A stretch of 64,000 bases of DNA from Eumeta japonica (lineage: Eukaryota > Arthropoda > Insecta > Lepidoptera > Psychidae). Numbering within the stretch: the first letter of the stretch is position 1; each line of letters begins with the position of its first letter. The translations under genes and the position numbers were made by a program. The stretch is taken from the NCBI GenBank assembly GCA_005406025.1, contig BGZK01000284.1:455191-519190 (forward strand), given 5' to 3'. This document shows, piece after piece, positions 34,993 to 46,830 of this stretch. The notes beneath the pieces are model-generated. The model did no database searches and was not told the DNA's origin. It worked only from the letters and a program-made list of their open reading frames with translations.

Positions 34993-35190
34993 TCGGCAAG
35001 GGTTGCCCTACAAAATCTTACGTTAATTAAATTGGTGATATATAAAAAAGGCTCAATTCCGAGCACCCGAAAACGACGAGCTTTCATGAAACGATTGATG
35101 GATGTCAGTGGACCAAGAGAGGTGTGCTAAGACCGTACCTTATTGACATCTGCGGTCTCTACTTATTAAGTAATAGGTGTTTTATAATTA
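34993..35190 (+). mobile_element. LINE 3' end, copy 4
   Basis: Begins atcggcaagggttgccctac, followed by aaatcttacg and ggctcaattccgagcacccg, then aacgattgatggatgtcagt and ctaagaccgtacctt. All of these follow copy 1 from its KVGK block to its 3' end. It lacks several bases of frame, including a deletion where copy 1 has atgtggaaatct. This copy retains the RNRRACMK-type block better than copy 1. Confidence 0.8.
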
Positions 35191-36423
35191 TAAGAAATCT
35201 ATTCTAAGCAATGTGTCTAAGCGACCCTTAAGCTCATCGCAGTTTATACATTTTCTGACAATAAGCCTTCTAAAGTCGTTTCCATTTAAGACTTCGGTCC
35301 TTCCGTGCCTCGAGCGATCACAGCGATGAAAACTTCCGAGCGGTATATCAATAATGAAGTTAGCGGCGGAAAACATAAATTAAAACGGTGACAGGCGGAC
35401 TTACACACACACACAAGGAAATAATTTATTGTCAGCCTAACCGATCGGCTTTTTTAAGGGCATTAATAGACGTTCCTTAAAAAACTTCAGCGACATAAAT
35501 CCGACAAACAAGGGGTCGGCCCACTCCGCGAATCCTTCCCTCTTTTTTATTTTCTCCTTCGCGGACAATCGATAAGTTCGCCACTTAAAACTGAGCAAAA
35601 TTTATATGGGAAGTGTTGCCAGGACAGAAGGATGTTTAGGAGAAATTTCACTTTAATCCTAACCGAATTTCGCTGCAGCGCCTCCGTTTCTGTACCGATC
35701 ATAGATTCCTCGAGTTTCTTGCTCGTGCTTCTCGAGAGATGACTGCTTTACGAACGAGTGAAAAAAAAAAGTGCTAAAAATTAAGAAAAATATTAAAAAA
35801 TGCAAATTATTTAAATTTTTTTGACGCATTTCAAGTGTTATAGTATAAGCTATGTAATACGGACATTCTGATTTTGTATTTGAATTTGATGTGAGTTTCA
35901 AAGTCTCAACGTCTCGACATCACAGCGAGATTGTACTACACATGAATTCAAATTTTACACGTAGAGAAAATTGTTTAAGAAAAATGTCTTTTAACCCTAA
36001 CGAACCGTAATCAATACCTCTACTCGTGCGAACCGCACCTTAAATGTTAATAGCTAACATAAATTTTGTAATGCTAACCTCTTGACTTAGCAGAATGACG
36101 ATATTGTACATAAATCTTAATTTCGTATTTTTATGGCTGCTCAGCTCCGTAAAGGAGCAAAAACTCGATCGCGATGATGGAATAAAAACCTTCAGATACT
36201 TTTTTAAGCTATGTTTTTTTCAGCTGTATTTATTTAAAAGAAACGCCAACGAATGTTTATAGAATAAATCTACAAGGTTGTGTATTAAGAAAAACCCCAG
36301 TTTGACTGTCGTTACTGGTAGTTATGTTCCCAATGTCGACCTCGATTCGATCCTATCCCGCCTGTAGCGCAAGCGATTTTTATTAATAACGTGTTGAATA
36401 CTATAAACTATTTCTTCCTTTGA
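35191..36423. other. Stretch without a recognised gene
   Basis: 35220-35370 and 35430-35620 are less AT-rich and non-repetitive, so they could hold conserved non-coding DNA. A (CA)n run of about 14 bases lies near 35403. No gene seen. Confidence 0.4.
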
Positions 36424-36560
36424 GTGGTGATAGCTCATCGGTTAAGAGGACCGCTTTCATACTAAAAGGTTCGATTTTAACCATGGGCGAATTGATCGTA
36501 GTAAATTTGTAACTAGGATCAAAATTAAGCCATTGGCTTCGGTCGTCGAGGCGTAGGCGT
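36424..36560 (+). mobile_element. tRNA-derived SINE (head region)
   Basis: An RNA polymerase III box A-like stretch, tagctcatcggttaagag (36431-36448), is followed 20 bases later by a box B-like ggttcgatttt (36469-36479). Preceding gtggtga and spacing match tRNA-derived SINE heads common in moths, in which gtggtgatagc is the usual start. It is not an intact tRNA gene because the acceptor stem does not form. The 3' body continues for an unknown distance (perhaps to 36670). A 124-codon minus-strand frame over it is an artefact. Confidence 0.5.
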
Positions 36561-36670
36561 CCCAGATTGCACTTTAGCCGGCGGTATGGAACATTTTTAT
36601 TATATCGGTAACGACGGACTTTGGAAATACTCAACCGCCCCTGAGCGATTGTGCAGCGATTGAGGTTGAA

Positions 36671-37391
36671 GCCATTCATTAGGAAAAAAAGTTTTGTGGG
36701 CCGATATGCCTCAGCAATGTATTTGTCCATAATACATCTTTTGTTATGTAACCTATCAAATTCTAAATATTTCATCTAAATAATACATCAGTTTAACACA
36801 AAGTTATTGCTGCTCATTTTCAAAATCGCTGGTTATATAAAAACTTAAGCGGAATGTACAAAAATTAAAAGTGATTAATAGTCTACTAATAGACTTCGTT
36901 AAGTGTAATATCTGTTTCTATAGGATTACACATCATTAGTATTTGCAGCTTACAAATTAGTTCCAGACACCCGAAGTGATGTAAGACAGTAAGTTTTTCA
37001 AATCATATACTTGTATGTCCAGTTGGTTCGTGTTCCTACCAAATTACAGTTATTATCCGAAGAGGAAGAGGGTAAAGTTTAGGAAATGCATCATAAAATT
37101 TTAAACTTTATAGACAATAGTATGAAAAGGACACGACCTTCTTTATTGTTATCGGTTATTCTGCGTTGGCGCAGCCGTATGCGCGTACACAGTTAAAAAT
37201 TACATAATGAGTATTTGATAACAAACATACATATGAACGATGTTTACTCCTCAGTTAAATAAATTTCTCATTTTCAAGCGATCCCCTTTAAGGCAAATAG
37301 CCATAGAATAAGAATGTATTCACATTTAATTTTCCATACAGGTACCCTTTTAAACTTTAAACAATTAACAAAAATCATAGTGTAGCTAAAC
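36671..37391. other. AT-rich stretch, nothing recognised
   Basis: No gene, repeat or strong structure seen. Confidence 0.5.
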
Positions 37392-37431
37392 TTTCAAACT
37401 CAACATTTCATTTTCAATGTTAAGTTTGAAA
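37392..37431. repeat. 16-bp inverted repeat, one mismatch, 8-nt loop
   Basis: tttcaaactcaacatt (37392-37407) against aatgttaagtttgaaa (37416-37431). Confidence 0.8.
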
Positions 37432-37856
37432 ATTAATAACAAACTTTCTATAGAAGTTTGAATCTTCACAACTACTTTTATTATTTATAGTTTCGCATCG
37501 TAAGTTTGTTCTACAAAATCATCAATTTTAGTGTTGTTATTCTTTTTTGTTTATTGAACATCGCCGAGGTTAGTGGTAACGACAGGCGGACAAATTTCCA
37601 AAATTTATTATTTGAAATTTTCAAATAAAATTCCATCCACATTGCTATACCACTCATAATGGAATCAACAGCAATAACTTAATATCAGTCGCCGATTTCG
37701 TTTATTGTTTAGTACAACTTGAAACGAGTTAGAACGTACAGTCCGTCCTGCGCACGCGATGGAAAAATCTATCGATTTTATCAGATCTTACCTGTATATA
37801 TGTTTGGTATCTGAATTTTGGTTCAAGACGGCACCACTAATAAAACTGAAGAAAAA

Positions 37857-38613
37857 AAGAAGCCGGCGAAATCCGAGCCGGACTAGCGTACCGAAGGTTC
37901 CGTACAATATAATAATATATTCGTGTTAAACACTTAAGAGAAATTGTCATTAATTCATTTTCGGATTCCTAACAAGGGCCGCGCTCACACTCGGGCGACT
38001 TTTATTTATTGTGTTTGCCTGAAATGTGCACTGCGACCACGTCAAGGTTGACGCCTGTATCCCTATGTTACTGGTTTTGCGATAGAGCAAAAATAAGAAA
38101 AATAAAATGAAAAGCTTACTCACTTAGTGAGTGTCGAGTGAAGTAGAAACGCACAGAAACGAAGCGATTTCTTATAGGTTTTTTTATAATCCATAATTAC
38201 AGAACTATTTTCTATATTTTGTCATAATTTTATACTCAGTGGTTTTGGAGATAAGGGAGGAAATGAATATTTTTTATGTATTTTCTTAAATTAGTTTAAC
38301 ACTATTTCCTTTTAAATTATGAAAAGTAATATATTAGAAACCCTCACGTTAAGCACCTTCATTTGATGGGTCAGATGGCGTAGTTTGCAAAATTTTTATC
38401 GATTTCTAATTAACCCTTCAAACGTGATCCTCATAATTAAAATTTATTTATTTAAGTTACACTTTCGTGTGTGCGTTACAGACATTCGTATGTGTATTAA
38501 ATGTTAAGTTAATCGGTCCTGTAAATTTAGAAAAAAATGTCTGTTACATAGGGACAAACAGACAGACACGAGAGATGATATAAGGATTCTGTTTTTTTTA
38601 TGTAGAGTTACGA
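37857..38613 (+). mobile_element. GGTTCCGTAC-type dispersed element, near full length
   Basis: The 5' end reads gaagccggcgaaatccgagc, then cggactagcgtaccgaaggt and tccgtac. The middle has cagtggttttggagataagg (38238) and caccttcatttgatgggtca (38352). The end has gttaagttaatcggtcctgt, agacagacacgagagatgat and ataaggattctg. These landmarks occur in this order in a widespread lepidopteran non-coding repeat. A GC-richer segment at 37975-38060 may be a later insertion. No protein is encoded, and the class is uncertain. Confidence 0.55.
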
Positions 38614-40764
38614 CAACTTAAAAATATTAGATTAACTGCAGATTTCATGGGCAACAATGAATAAAAAATGTTACCAAATAGTATTGTAGTTACCAGTAAA
38701 ATATTACTTATAAAATGTATGTAGTTGATGGATAACAAAGTTCATGAATTAGGTCTGCGACGTACCTGGAGTTAATGTCGTTCATTGTATCGGCCGACCG
38801 AAAAATTAGTTATTTACATGCGAAAGGTTAGTATTTGCCGCATCGAGGTTTATTAGCTTTCCTGTCGTTAGATACCTAATGCGTAACATTTTGTTGTCAT
38901 ATCAAACGATTTACTTTGCTTTTATGAATTGGAGTTTTGCGTTATACAAATAAACAAAAAAAATATTTAGAATATCAATAATTTATTTTTTGTCGTGTCT
39001 AAAATATTAAGTTACGTTTTGCATAACTTGTCAAAATGTGACGTAACCTATTTAAATATCTTATTTAGATAGGCATATAAATAATAATACGTACGATACT
39101 TGGGAACTCAGAACATTTTGCGATACTAAAAATATATATTGCTCATTATTTTTTATTCTACGTTTTGGAAAAATTTGTCTCTCGTCGTATATAAAACCTT
39201 ATACTTCTAAATCCATTGAACCAGCGATAAACAGCCGCTTTTATAAAAGGGCTTTTGTCTTTCAACGCCTTTCAAAGTCTCTCAAATGATTCTCCTGCTT
39301 TTAGCCGATATTCGAAGACGTACAAAATCATCACGCGCAAATGTTCTTGCTACAGATCCGTTTTTCAGTTAGACGGAATATTATAATTTTGCTCTTAAAA
39401 AAAGCGAAGGTAAATTGAGATTTGGAATGTCTATGCCTTTTTTCTCAATTAGCCGAATTAATTTTCTTTTAAAAACCAGGCACGTCTCTCTGTTAAAAAC
39501 TGTTTTTCATAAAATATTTTAATTGGCCTTGTGTACAAATATTTATAATAGACTAATAAGCATTAGTTTCGGAGTCACGGGTGGGGTAAAACGAAAATTA
39601 TGTATTTTTAAAAATCACCTACTTAGCAAAAGCTAAATAAATATGATGATAATGCTAACAACCATAGACTAGACATCTAAGTGTAGTCTTTGTTGTCGTT
39701 TGTGAAGATTGCATTCAAAAGCAAATGCAAGCTACAATGTTATACAAGTCTGTTCACTGGATGCATAAACATACTAAAAAAATCCTGTTTGTAAAAGGAA
39801 CTAAGTTTAAAATAATATTATATAAAATTAATATATATAAGGAAACAAATTAATATTTTCAAAAATAGTCTGTAAGGGAGCATTGCTAGGCAAGTGTCTC
39901 AACTGGAAAAATCACCCTAATAGCCATGCTGAGCAAATTATTTTTTTGTGTCAAGGGTTAGAATTAAAGTATAGTAACTTTCATACGCAAGATTATTTAT
40001 AATTTTAAAGGGTAATACCTAAAACTTAAGTAACATAAAACTAAATACTCATGTCAATATTCATATTTTCTTATATACATCCATATTATAAGACGACATG
40101 TAATATATACAGTAACATAATGAGTATATGAAATATAAATATATGAAAAATGGAATGAAATATAAAAGAGAAAGGAAAAATACCGCAAAATTACTCAATG
40201 AATTCGTACAAACATTTAAACATTTAAGTATTAAGAAAAAGTTTTTTTTTGTTTTACTCCTCAGTGTACACGAAAATGTCCAACCGACCACAAAAGGATC
40301 CACCCGTTAGCTTAATTATAGTAGAACCAGTTTCGAGCCGGATCGTGATGCTGGCGCGTGACTTCTCAAGGATTTCTTAAGCAAATACATGTTACTTAGA
40401 TTAAAATCAATTTATCCCGATACCTTTATCCCGAAAATACGTAGCGATATCACCCACCAGCAGCGGTGATGGCGATCACCTTTCATCATTTATACAAGTT
40501 TTGCTGTTTGTTCATCTCTCCGCGCCCTCGTGTAGCAAATTATCATATTTGAAGATGAAAGTCAAAATATAGATTGCGATTTTCTCCCTCTCTTTTGTGA
40601 TGCAGCGTCTGATATTGCCCTTTTAGAAAAATTACACAGACTAAATGTAAAATAGTTCAATAGTATATTAATGTTTTATTTAATAATATTCTACACATAT
40701 TGTAATAATACACTAAGGTCCGCGGTTTCACCTACATAAACTACACATAAGTTAATTCTTTTTT
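38614..40764. other. AT-rich stretch, nothing recognised
   Basis: No gene or repeat family recognised. Overlapping frames near 40061-40310 on both strands have no domain. Confidence 0.5.
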
Positions 40765-40920
40765 TTTATGTGGTCCCATCCTAGATTTACTTCCGACACG
40801 ATCCTAGTCCTAATGTCGGTTCGACTTTTAGTCCGTCCCAGATTCTGCTATCTATTCAGCACCGGTTCCGTTTCCATCATCACTTCTGATCCTATTTCTA
40901 TCATAAGTGATAGTGATAGT
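40765..40920. repeat. Degenerate minisatellite, CCGATTCC-type orientation
   Basis: Irregular words such as cccatcctagatttacttcc, ccggttccgtttcc and gatcctatttctatc follow one another, ending with agtgatagtgatagtga. It appears to be the opposite-strand form of the purine-rich tracts at 11210 and 18915. Confidence 0.45.
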
Positions 40921-42519
40921 GACCTGTTGAAAATGAAAAGAGATATCTAAATTATTTGTTTACCCCCTAATCTACCTCTCTGTCACAACACAATCAGTCC
41001 AAGGGAACGATGAGCAATATTGGTCTTGATATTGATTTTTGCTATTTTTTTCTGTTGTAAAATAGGACGTTTTTGTGATTAAATGTTTTTACATTTAATA
41101 AACCTTGATGATGGAAGTGTTAAAAAAATAATTAAAAACGTAAGTAACAACATAAGTAAGCACGATCAAGAGCGATATCAATACGATATCAGTCTTGATA
41201 ATTTCTTACTTAGCCCCTTACTAGATAATGAGAATCAATTACCCCTACCACCCCATTGCAATGCACCACTCTCCGCATAGTCTTTTATGTTAACTGAGTA
41301 ACTTAAATCCCTATGCTGATACAGTGCCGTTCGAGAGCTGACGGCGGTCATACCGAGGGCTGAACCTGTCCTTCGAGGCACAGGGCGGTTTGTTTAATGT
41401 TAAACTCGAATTGTGAAACTTGTCGGTACATTTTTTTTTATGGTTAAGTAACACACTAATCATTCGGACTCAGACCCGTGATGAACAAGCAAACAGACGG
41501 GGACAACACAATTTTTTCATATATTTATTTTAACACTCAGGCTATTTCTTGCGGGAGAAAATGAAGGATTCCCATGGAACAGGAAATGAAAAATAACATG
41601 AAATCAAAGCGGCAGACACCAAACAGAAAAACTCATTTTCGAATATACGATATTAGTACAGATTATTTTGGCATTTAAGGCACTTTCTATGCAAAAATAC
41701 AGATGACTCTATTATTTTTAAATGTTCGAAGCTTGCGAACGACTTTTTAGATACTTCGGTGAAATTAAGATTATAATTAGATGTAATTCGAAGAAAACCT
41801 TTATAATTTTACGGTTATCACACTTGACATATTTCTCATTAATATTTTTTAGAGCTCTTGTAATGTTGTTACTTTGCGACACTGAAAAATAACACTCATA
41901 GTAACGTTTAAAAAACATTGACTTGAATATGTTCAAAAAATATACAATGTTTTGTTTTATTTTGTTACATTCAAAAACCATAACACAAAACGACCATACC
42001 ATTAAGTTGTATTAGAAAAACCGGAAATCGCACGAACATATTCGCACGGTGATCCGACACAGATCTTACTCGCGGCATAAATCATGCGCATTCGTGATCT
42101 ATAAATCGTTGAGGTCTAATAATAAATCTTGCGCGTCGAGCAACTATGATGTGTGTGTAGGTCGCGAGTTGACAGTACGCCACACAATGCTTGCGTACAT
42201 ATCCATGATATATGTAAATATAGTGTATGGATTTTTGTAATGACTTTTTATAATTAATATATTACACAATTAATAAATTTGTAAAATACTGTGTCAAAAT
42301 TAAGTCACAGCACTGTAAACAAATACCCAACAATGGTTTCTATTTCGTATCGAAGGTCTCGCGCGTTAAGCCCCTGGTGCTGGTCTGGTGCTAGGCGCGA
42401 ACTGTTAACGATGGTTGCCATGGTTACCACAACTACATCAGAACCGATAGCTTATCCTGCTCTTCGTGACTTGTAACGAACGATTTTACTTAGGTTAAAG
42501 CTCATCTTTCAATCGACCC
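40921..42519. other. Mostly AT-rich stretch, nothing recognised
   Basis: A GC-richer patch lies at 41320-41395 (cgagagctgacggcggtcat). No gene seen. Confidence 0.45.
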
Positions 42520-42600
42520 GAAGTCATGCTCGAACCCGGTACTTCAAAGAGAACGCGTCGGGCGCTCGTGAATTGATACATTTGCATGTAATGTTATTGC
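42520..42600 (-). mobile_element. Truncated tRNA-derived SINE remnant
   Basis: On the minus strand: gagcgcccgacgcgttctct, then ttgaagtaccgggttcgagc. The gggttcgag is box B-like, and the spacing back to gagcgcccgacgcg suits the anticodon side of a SINE head. Box A is not recognisable. Confidence 0.35.
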
Positions 42601-43129
42601 AATTTCTTTTTAAATAATAATATTCAATATTTGATTTGTCTAAATAAACATAAATATTTATTCCGCCCGGAAAGAAATGAAAATGGCATAAGTGAAAAGT
42701 CTTAAAAATGACAACTAAAAAAATACAGTATATTCTAGAATATAAAGGAATATTTTTGATGGAAAAAAAAGAGATTGGTAATGTCTTATGATTTACAAAA
42801 TAGTAAAAAAAAGATCGTTGAGGAAGGTTGACCAGCTCGGCAACACAACTGAACAAGCCTGGACCACAGCACTGATTTTCAGCTTTACCCTGAAAACTTC
42901 GCCAAACAGACATTCTCTACGCAAAAGATACATTCAGATGTATACAATATTATATCAAAACCAGCATAACCCGATATACGAAAATAAACGAAAAAAATGT
43001 ACTTTTTCTCTTTTTACTCTTATTTTTTTTCAGTCAGTAATTTTTTTTCTCACATCAAACTATACCTCGCGCACCGTATCAATTTTCGCCTAACACATGT
43101 ATTTTTTAAAACTAACAAAAAGGTATCTT
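42601..43129. other. AT-rich stretch, nothing recognised
   Basis: Frames of 129 codons (minus, 42913-42524) and 101 codons (plus, 42788-43093) overlap but show no known domain. Confidence 0.45.
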
Positions 43130-43210
43130 GTCGATCACAGTCCTAGTTATTTTCCACTCCTGCTATCATCCTCGGACACCGTTCCGGTTTCGATTATGAT
43201 ATTGTGTTTC
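43130..43210. repeat. Degenerate minisatellite patch
   Basis: cagtcctagttattttccac, then accgttccggtttcgattat. Same family of words as 40765-40920. Confidence 0.35.
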
Positions 43211-45235
43211 GGAGTCCGGTTGATAAGACAATTATTACATGTTTTTTTTATACCTAAATACGGTTTGTTTATTTAAATGGTCAAATAATTTAAATAAATT
43301 AATGTTAAACTTCTCTATTAGTTTGGATAAAGTAGCAGATGATGAAATTCTTACAATATGTGAATCAATACATATACAAACAGACAAGGCAAACACGAAT
43401 CTGTAAAATATAATAAATTTGTGGAATCAATTTGGACTCAAACTAGTGAATTCATAACAAAAAAAAATGTAAATCATTAGCCAGAACATAGCGAAGTAAT
43501 ACCAAAATGATTACTACAAATATCGCTATACATTTATAGCGATTAGGGCAATGACGTAAAATTATATTTTGTACCAAATCGTTGTTCAGTATCATGAGCA
43601 ATTTATCACACACGTGCGTATCTGAATACATTACGCGGTATACTAGGCCCAAAATCAGCCATGACTTAGAGCGGACTTCCTTTATAAGATCCACGTCACA
43701 CTACATATACGTACGAATTATTGTACATAACACAAATGACTTAATTGAAATTTCTAAATTAAAATTTTACAGTTCTCAAAAATTAATATGGCACACGATA
43801 GATGGAAACAAACGATTTTGACTCCATATATATTCTATGTGTTTGACGTCGTTTGTCTCTGCCTCTCTGTGCCATATTAATTCTGGGGACCCGTGTGTAA
43901 ATGTAAATTGTGTAAAAAAAATTGTGTAAATAAAACAAAATATCGTTTTAAATTAAATAATATTTCATTTTTATTATATTAAATTACGTTAAAAATAACA
44001 GTGACATTTCGTCACGTCGCACTGTAGCGTAATAGTTATGCAGCTGAAGTGTTTACGACCACAGATAGCGCCTCCCCGTTTTCATTGTTTATTTTGCTTC
44101 GCGATTCTGCCTATTACCGTTTTGTTTATTCGTCTGAGTTTCCGATTACATTTTGTCGCTATTTTTCGTTAACTTCGCTGTAGTCTGTGGCGTTGTTCGA
44201 AAGTGAGCGGCAAACTCAGTGAATCGTTTCGATGTGTGTATGTCTCCCTGTCTGTGTCTTGAGGGTTGTCTGTAGGTACAATCGTGTGACCGTCACAAAG
44301 ATGTAGTAATAAAATTAAATGTCAAAACAACGAGTGTAATAACAGGTTGTAAGAATGGATTATTAAATATATTAATTTTAGAATGAAATATTTTATATAA
44401 AATACGAATATAAGAATTTAAAATATTAATATTTTGTCTTAAAAAATAGACACTTACTTATTTTTGTAACTCTTAGTCAAAATGTTTACTCTCTGTTCGA
44501 AAACATTCAAATATAAGTAATCGAATCAATATCGAAGGAAAATTGTTGATATTTCAGAACTTCTATTTTGAAATCGAAAATATAAAATGCAAAACAATAA
44601 ATCTACTCGATTTTAACAAAATTTTTACAATAACACGATGATGTAGTGTTACTCAGAGAGCAATGCTTTTAATTTGGTATTGGATTAAATTTTCTGGAAA
44701 AAAAAGGGTCTCGTTTAAGTCAACCAGTGTTATCCAAAATACGATATATTCCAATTATAAATATTTGTAATTGCTCTTTAGAGTATACAGAAAAACATGT
44801 TAGATAACATCCTCTAACATATTTTTCTCTTTATACATATAGAGCAGATAAAATTATTTTAAGCATTTACATAAAGAGTAGCGACCATTGGGTCAGAGAT
44901 AATATCATTGGTTTGGTTCAACATGATAACAACTTAATCATGTTTATGCACATATATATATATATATATATATAACACTGAAAAAATATTACCAGTAGGA
45001 ATATGTAATATAATGGAATCACATTCGATATAAACAATGTTTTGTGACACAGTTTTGTAGTTATAGCATAGTAAAAGCTTATCGTACAACTATGAGAAGT
45101 CACAAGTACTAGCACACTTTGTAAGAGACAAATGCGATGTTTAATATACTAGATACTTGTGAGGTTTATATGTGATTTTATCTGTACGTTTATTTTTATC
45201 TCTAGCTCTCTTAAATAATGTTTAATTCTGACTCT
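43211..45235. other. Stretch without a recognised gene
   Basis: 44000-44310 is less AT-rich and lacks transposon marks; it might be a non-coding exon or regulatory DNA. An (AT)n tract lies at 44952-44974. No gene seen. Confidence 0.45.
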
Positions 45236-46345
45236 ACATCTCATGTACCTTCATAAAACCTGCTACCATCCCGCATGTACCACGTTTATTTCTAATTCTA
45301 TCTCTCATATACTACGTTTACATCTAACTGTACCTCTCATGCACCATGATAAAATTAGCTATCACCTCTCATATACCTAATTCGCTTCCGGCTTTACCTC
45401 TTATGCATCATAGCAAAATCTGCTACTATCTCTCACGTGCCACGTTTACGCCCTGTTCTATTGCTCATGTACCATATAACCGCCTTTCCCGGTTTTTTTG
45501 CCACCCCCTTCCACTACTCGCTTTTTCAAGCGTCCTCTACTTTAATATCTATTATACTCGTTAATAGGTAGTTTTAGTTATTTTTGCCTCTTCTCGGGGC
45601 AACACATTCACGCGGACGTTGTTATTACGTCGTGGTAACCCGGAAGGGTTTCCTGACCTTCGCGCCGTTGGCACTCTCTAGTGCCTTCTGGCCGCTCAGA
45701 TGAAGTCTGAAAAGCCTCGGGCTAAAGGCAAGCGCCGTAATGCTTCAGGGGGTTTTTAGTCCGTGAGAGTCGAACACACCCCGTGCGTCCGGGTGCACGG
45801 ACTGTCCATAATGGATTTTTGCCCTCCTTGCCCTTCACACGGGCAGAAATACAAAAAAAAACCATTATAAAATCTGCTATCACCTCTAATGAACCATATT
45901 CACTTTTCATAACCACATTCACGACTCTACTTCTCATGTACCATGTTAACTTCCGAGTCTACCTATCATGTACTATGGTAAAATCTGTTACTACCTCTCA
46001 CATACTATGTTTAGTTCTGGCTCTGTCTCTCATATACCACGTTTACTTCTAACTCCTCTCTCATGTACAATGATAAAATCTCCTAACACTTCTCATGTTT
46101 ACATCGTGCTCTATCTCTCATATACCATAATAATCTACTACTACCTTTCATATATCACGATTACTTCCGGCTCTACCTAGCACGTACCATGACAACATCG
46201 CATACCATATAACATCCGCTACCACCTCTTATGTACTATGTGTACTTTAGATTCTACTTCTCATGTACCATGATAACACTACATAGCATAATAACATCTG
46301 CTAGGATCTCTCATGTACTACGTTCACGTCTGACTCTACCTTCTG
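45236..46345. repeat. Satellite of 32-bp monomers with alternating A and B types
   Basis: Monomers begin at catgtacca (or catatacta, catgcacca). Type A continues cgtttacttctgactctacc and type B continues tgataaaatctgctaccacc; both end tct. Left of the insertion there are seven consecutive monomers of exactly 32 bases by count and the start of an eighth. Right of it (45866-46345) roughly fourteen more occur, several shortened. A and B largely alternate, giving a 64-bp dimer period. Interrupted by a retroposon at 45476-45860. Confidence 0.95.
45476..45860 (+). mobile_element. 5'-truncated poly(A) retroposon inserted in the satellite
   Basis: This 385-bp block breaks a B monomer. It ends in acaaaaaaaa and is flanked by accat on both sides (45471-45475 and 45861-45865), a short target-site duplication. 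Inside are ttcgcgccgttggcactctc, gggggtttttagtccgtgag, agtcgaacacaccccgtgcg and actgtccataatggattttt, which resemble the 3' untranslated part of R1/Jockey-type LINEs in moths. No protein is retained. Confidence 0.7.
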
Positions 46346-46794
46346 TGTACCACATCACTTCGTAAAAAGTTAAAAATAATAAACCTAATTCTTGCTTAAT
46401 ACTGTTATCTTTTGAATCACTTAACATCAATTTTATTCTAATAATCTTATTAATATATTACTATCTTGCACTAAAAAAACTTTTACAACTTTTTACATCT
46501 CTCAAAATTACCTAAATGAACAAAATTGTTAATCATATTTCAATTTTTCCTGCACGAATTCTATTTAGAAAGAAAGTTAAAAATATAAATCTGTAATTTG
46601 AGATATGTCACAGGCATTAAAATTTATAAATACATATAAGATTTAAGCGTTTCTGAACGCATCCGAAAAAAAGTATTATCAAAATATGTCAAATGTGCTG
46701 TTTAACCAAAAAATTGCTTTCATACGTCACACTTTTAAAGTTATCTATTTTACGAAACAATATTTCTTTTAGAAACATCAAAATTTAGCTTTTC
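46346..46794. other. AT-rich spacer
   Basis: No recognised feature before the hairpin. Confidence 0.5.
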
Positions 46795-46830
46795 TTTAGA
46801 TAACTTTGACAGTGGTCAAAGTTATCTAAA
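46795..46830. repeat. Perfect 16-bp hairpin with 4-nt loop
   Basis: tttagataactttgac (46795-46810), loop agtg, gtcaaagttatctaaa (46815-46830), with no mismatch. A related aaagttatctattt lies upstream at 46737-46750. Confidence 0.95.

Noticed and set aside
36431..36479. tRNA gene
   Set aside because: Box A- and box B-like elements are present, but no acceptor stem pairs at the expected distance, so a SINE head is a better fit.
45236..46345. CRISPR-like repeat/spacer pattern from the 32-bp periodicity
   Set aside because: The whole 32-bp unit is repeated with two recurring types, so there are no unique spacers. It is a satellite.
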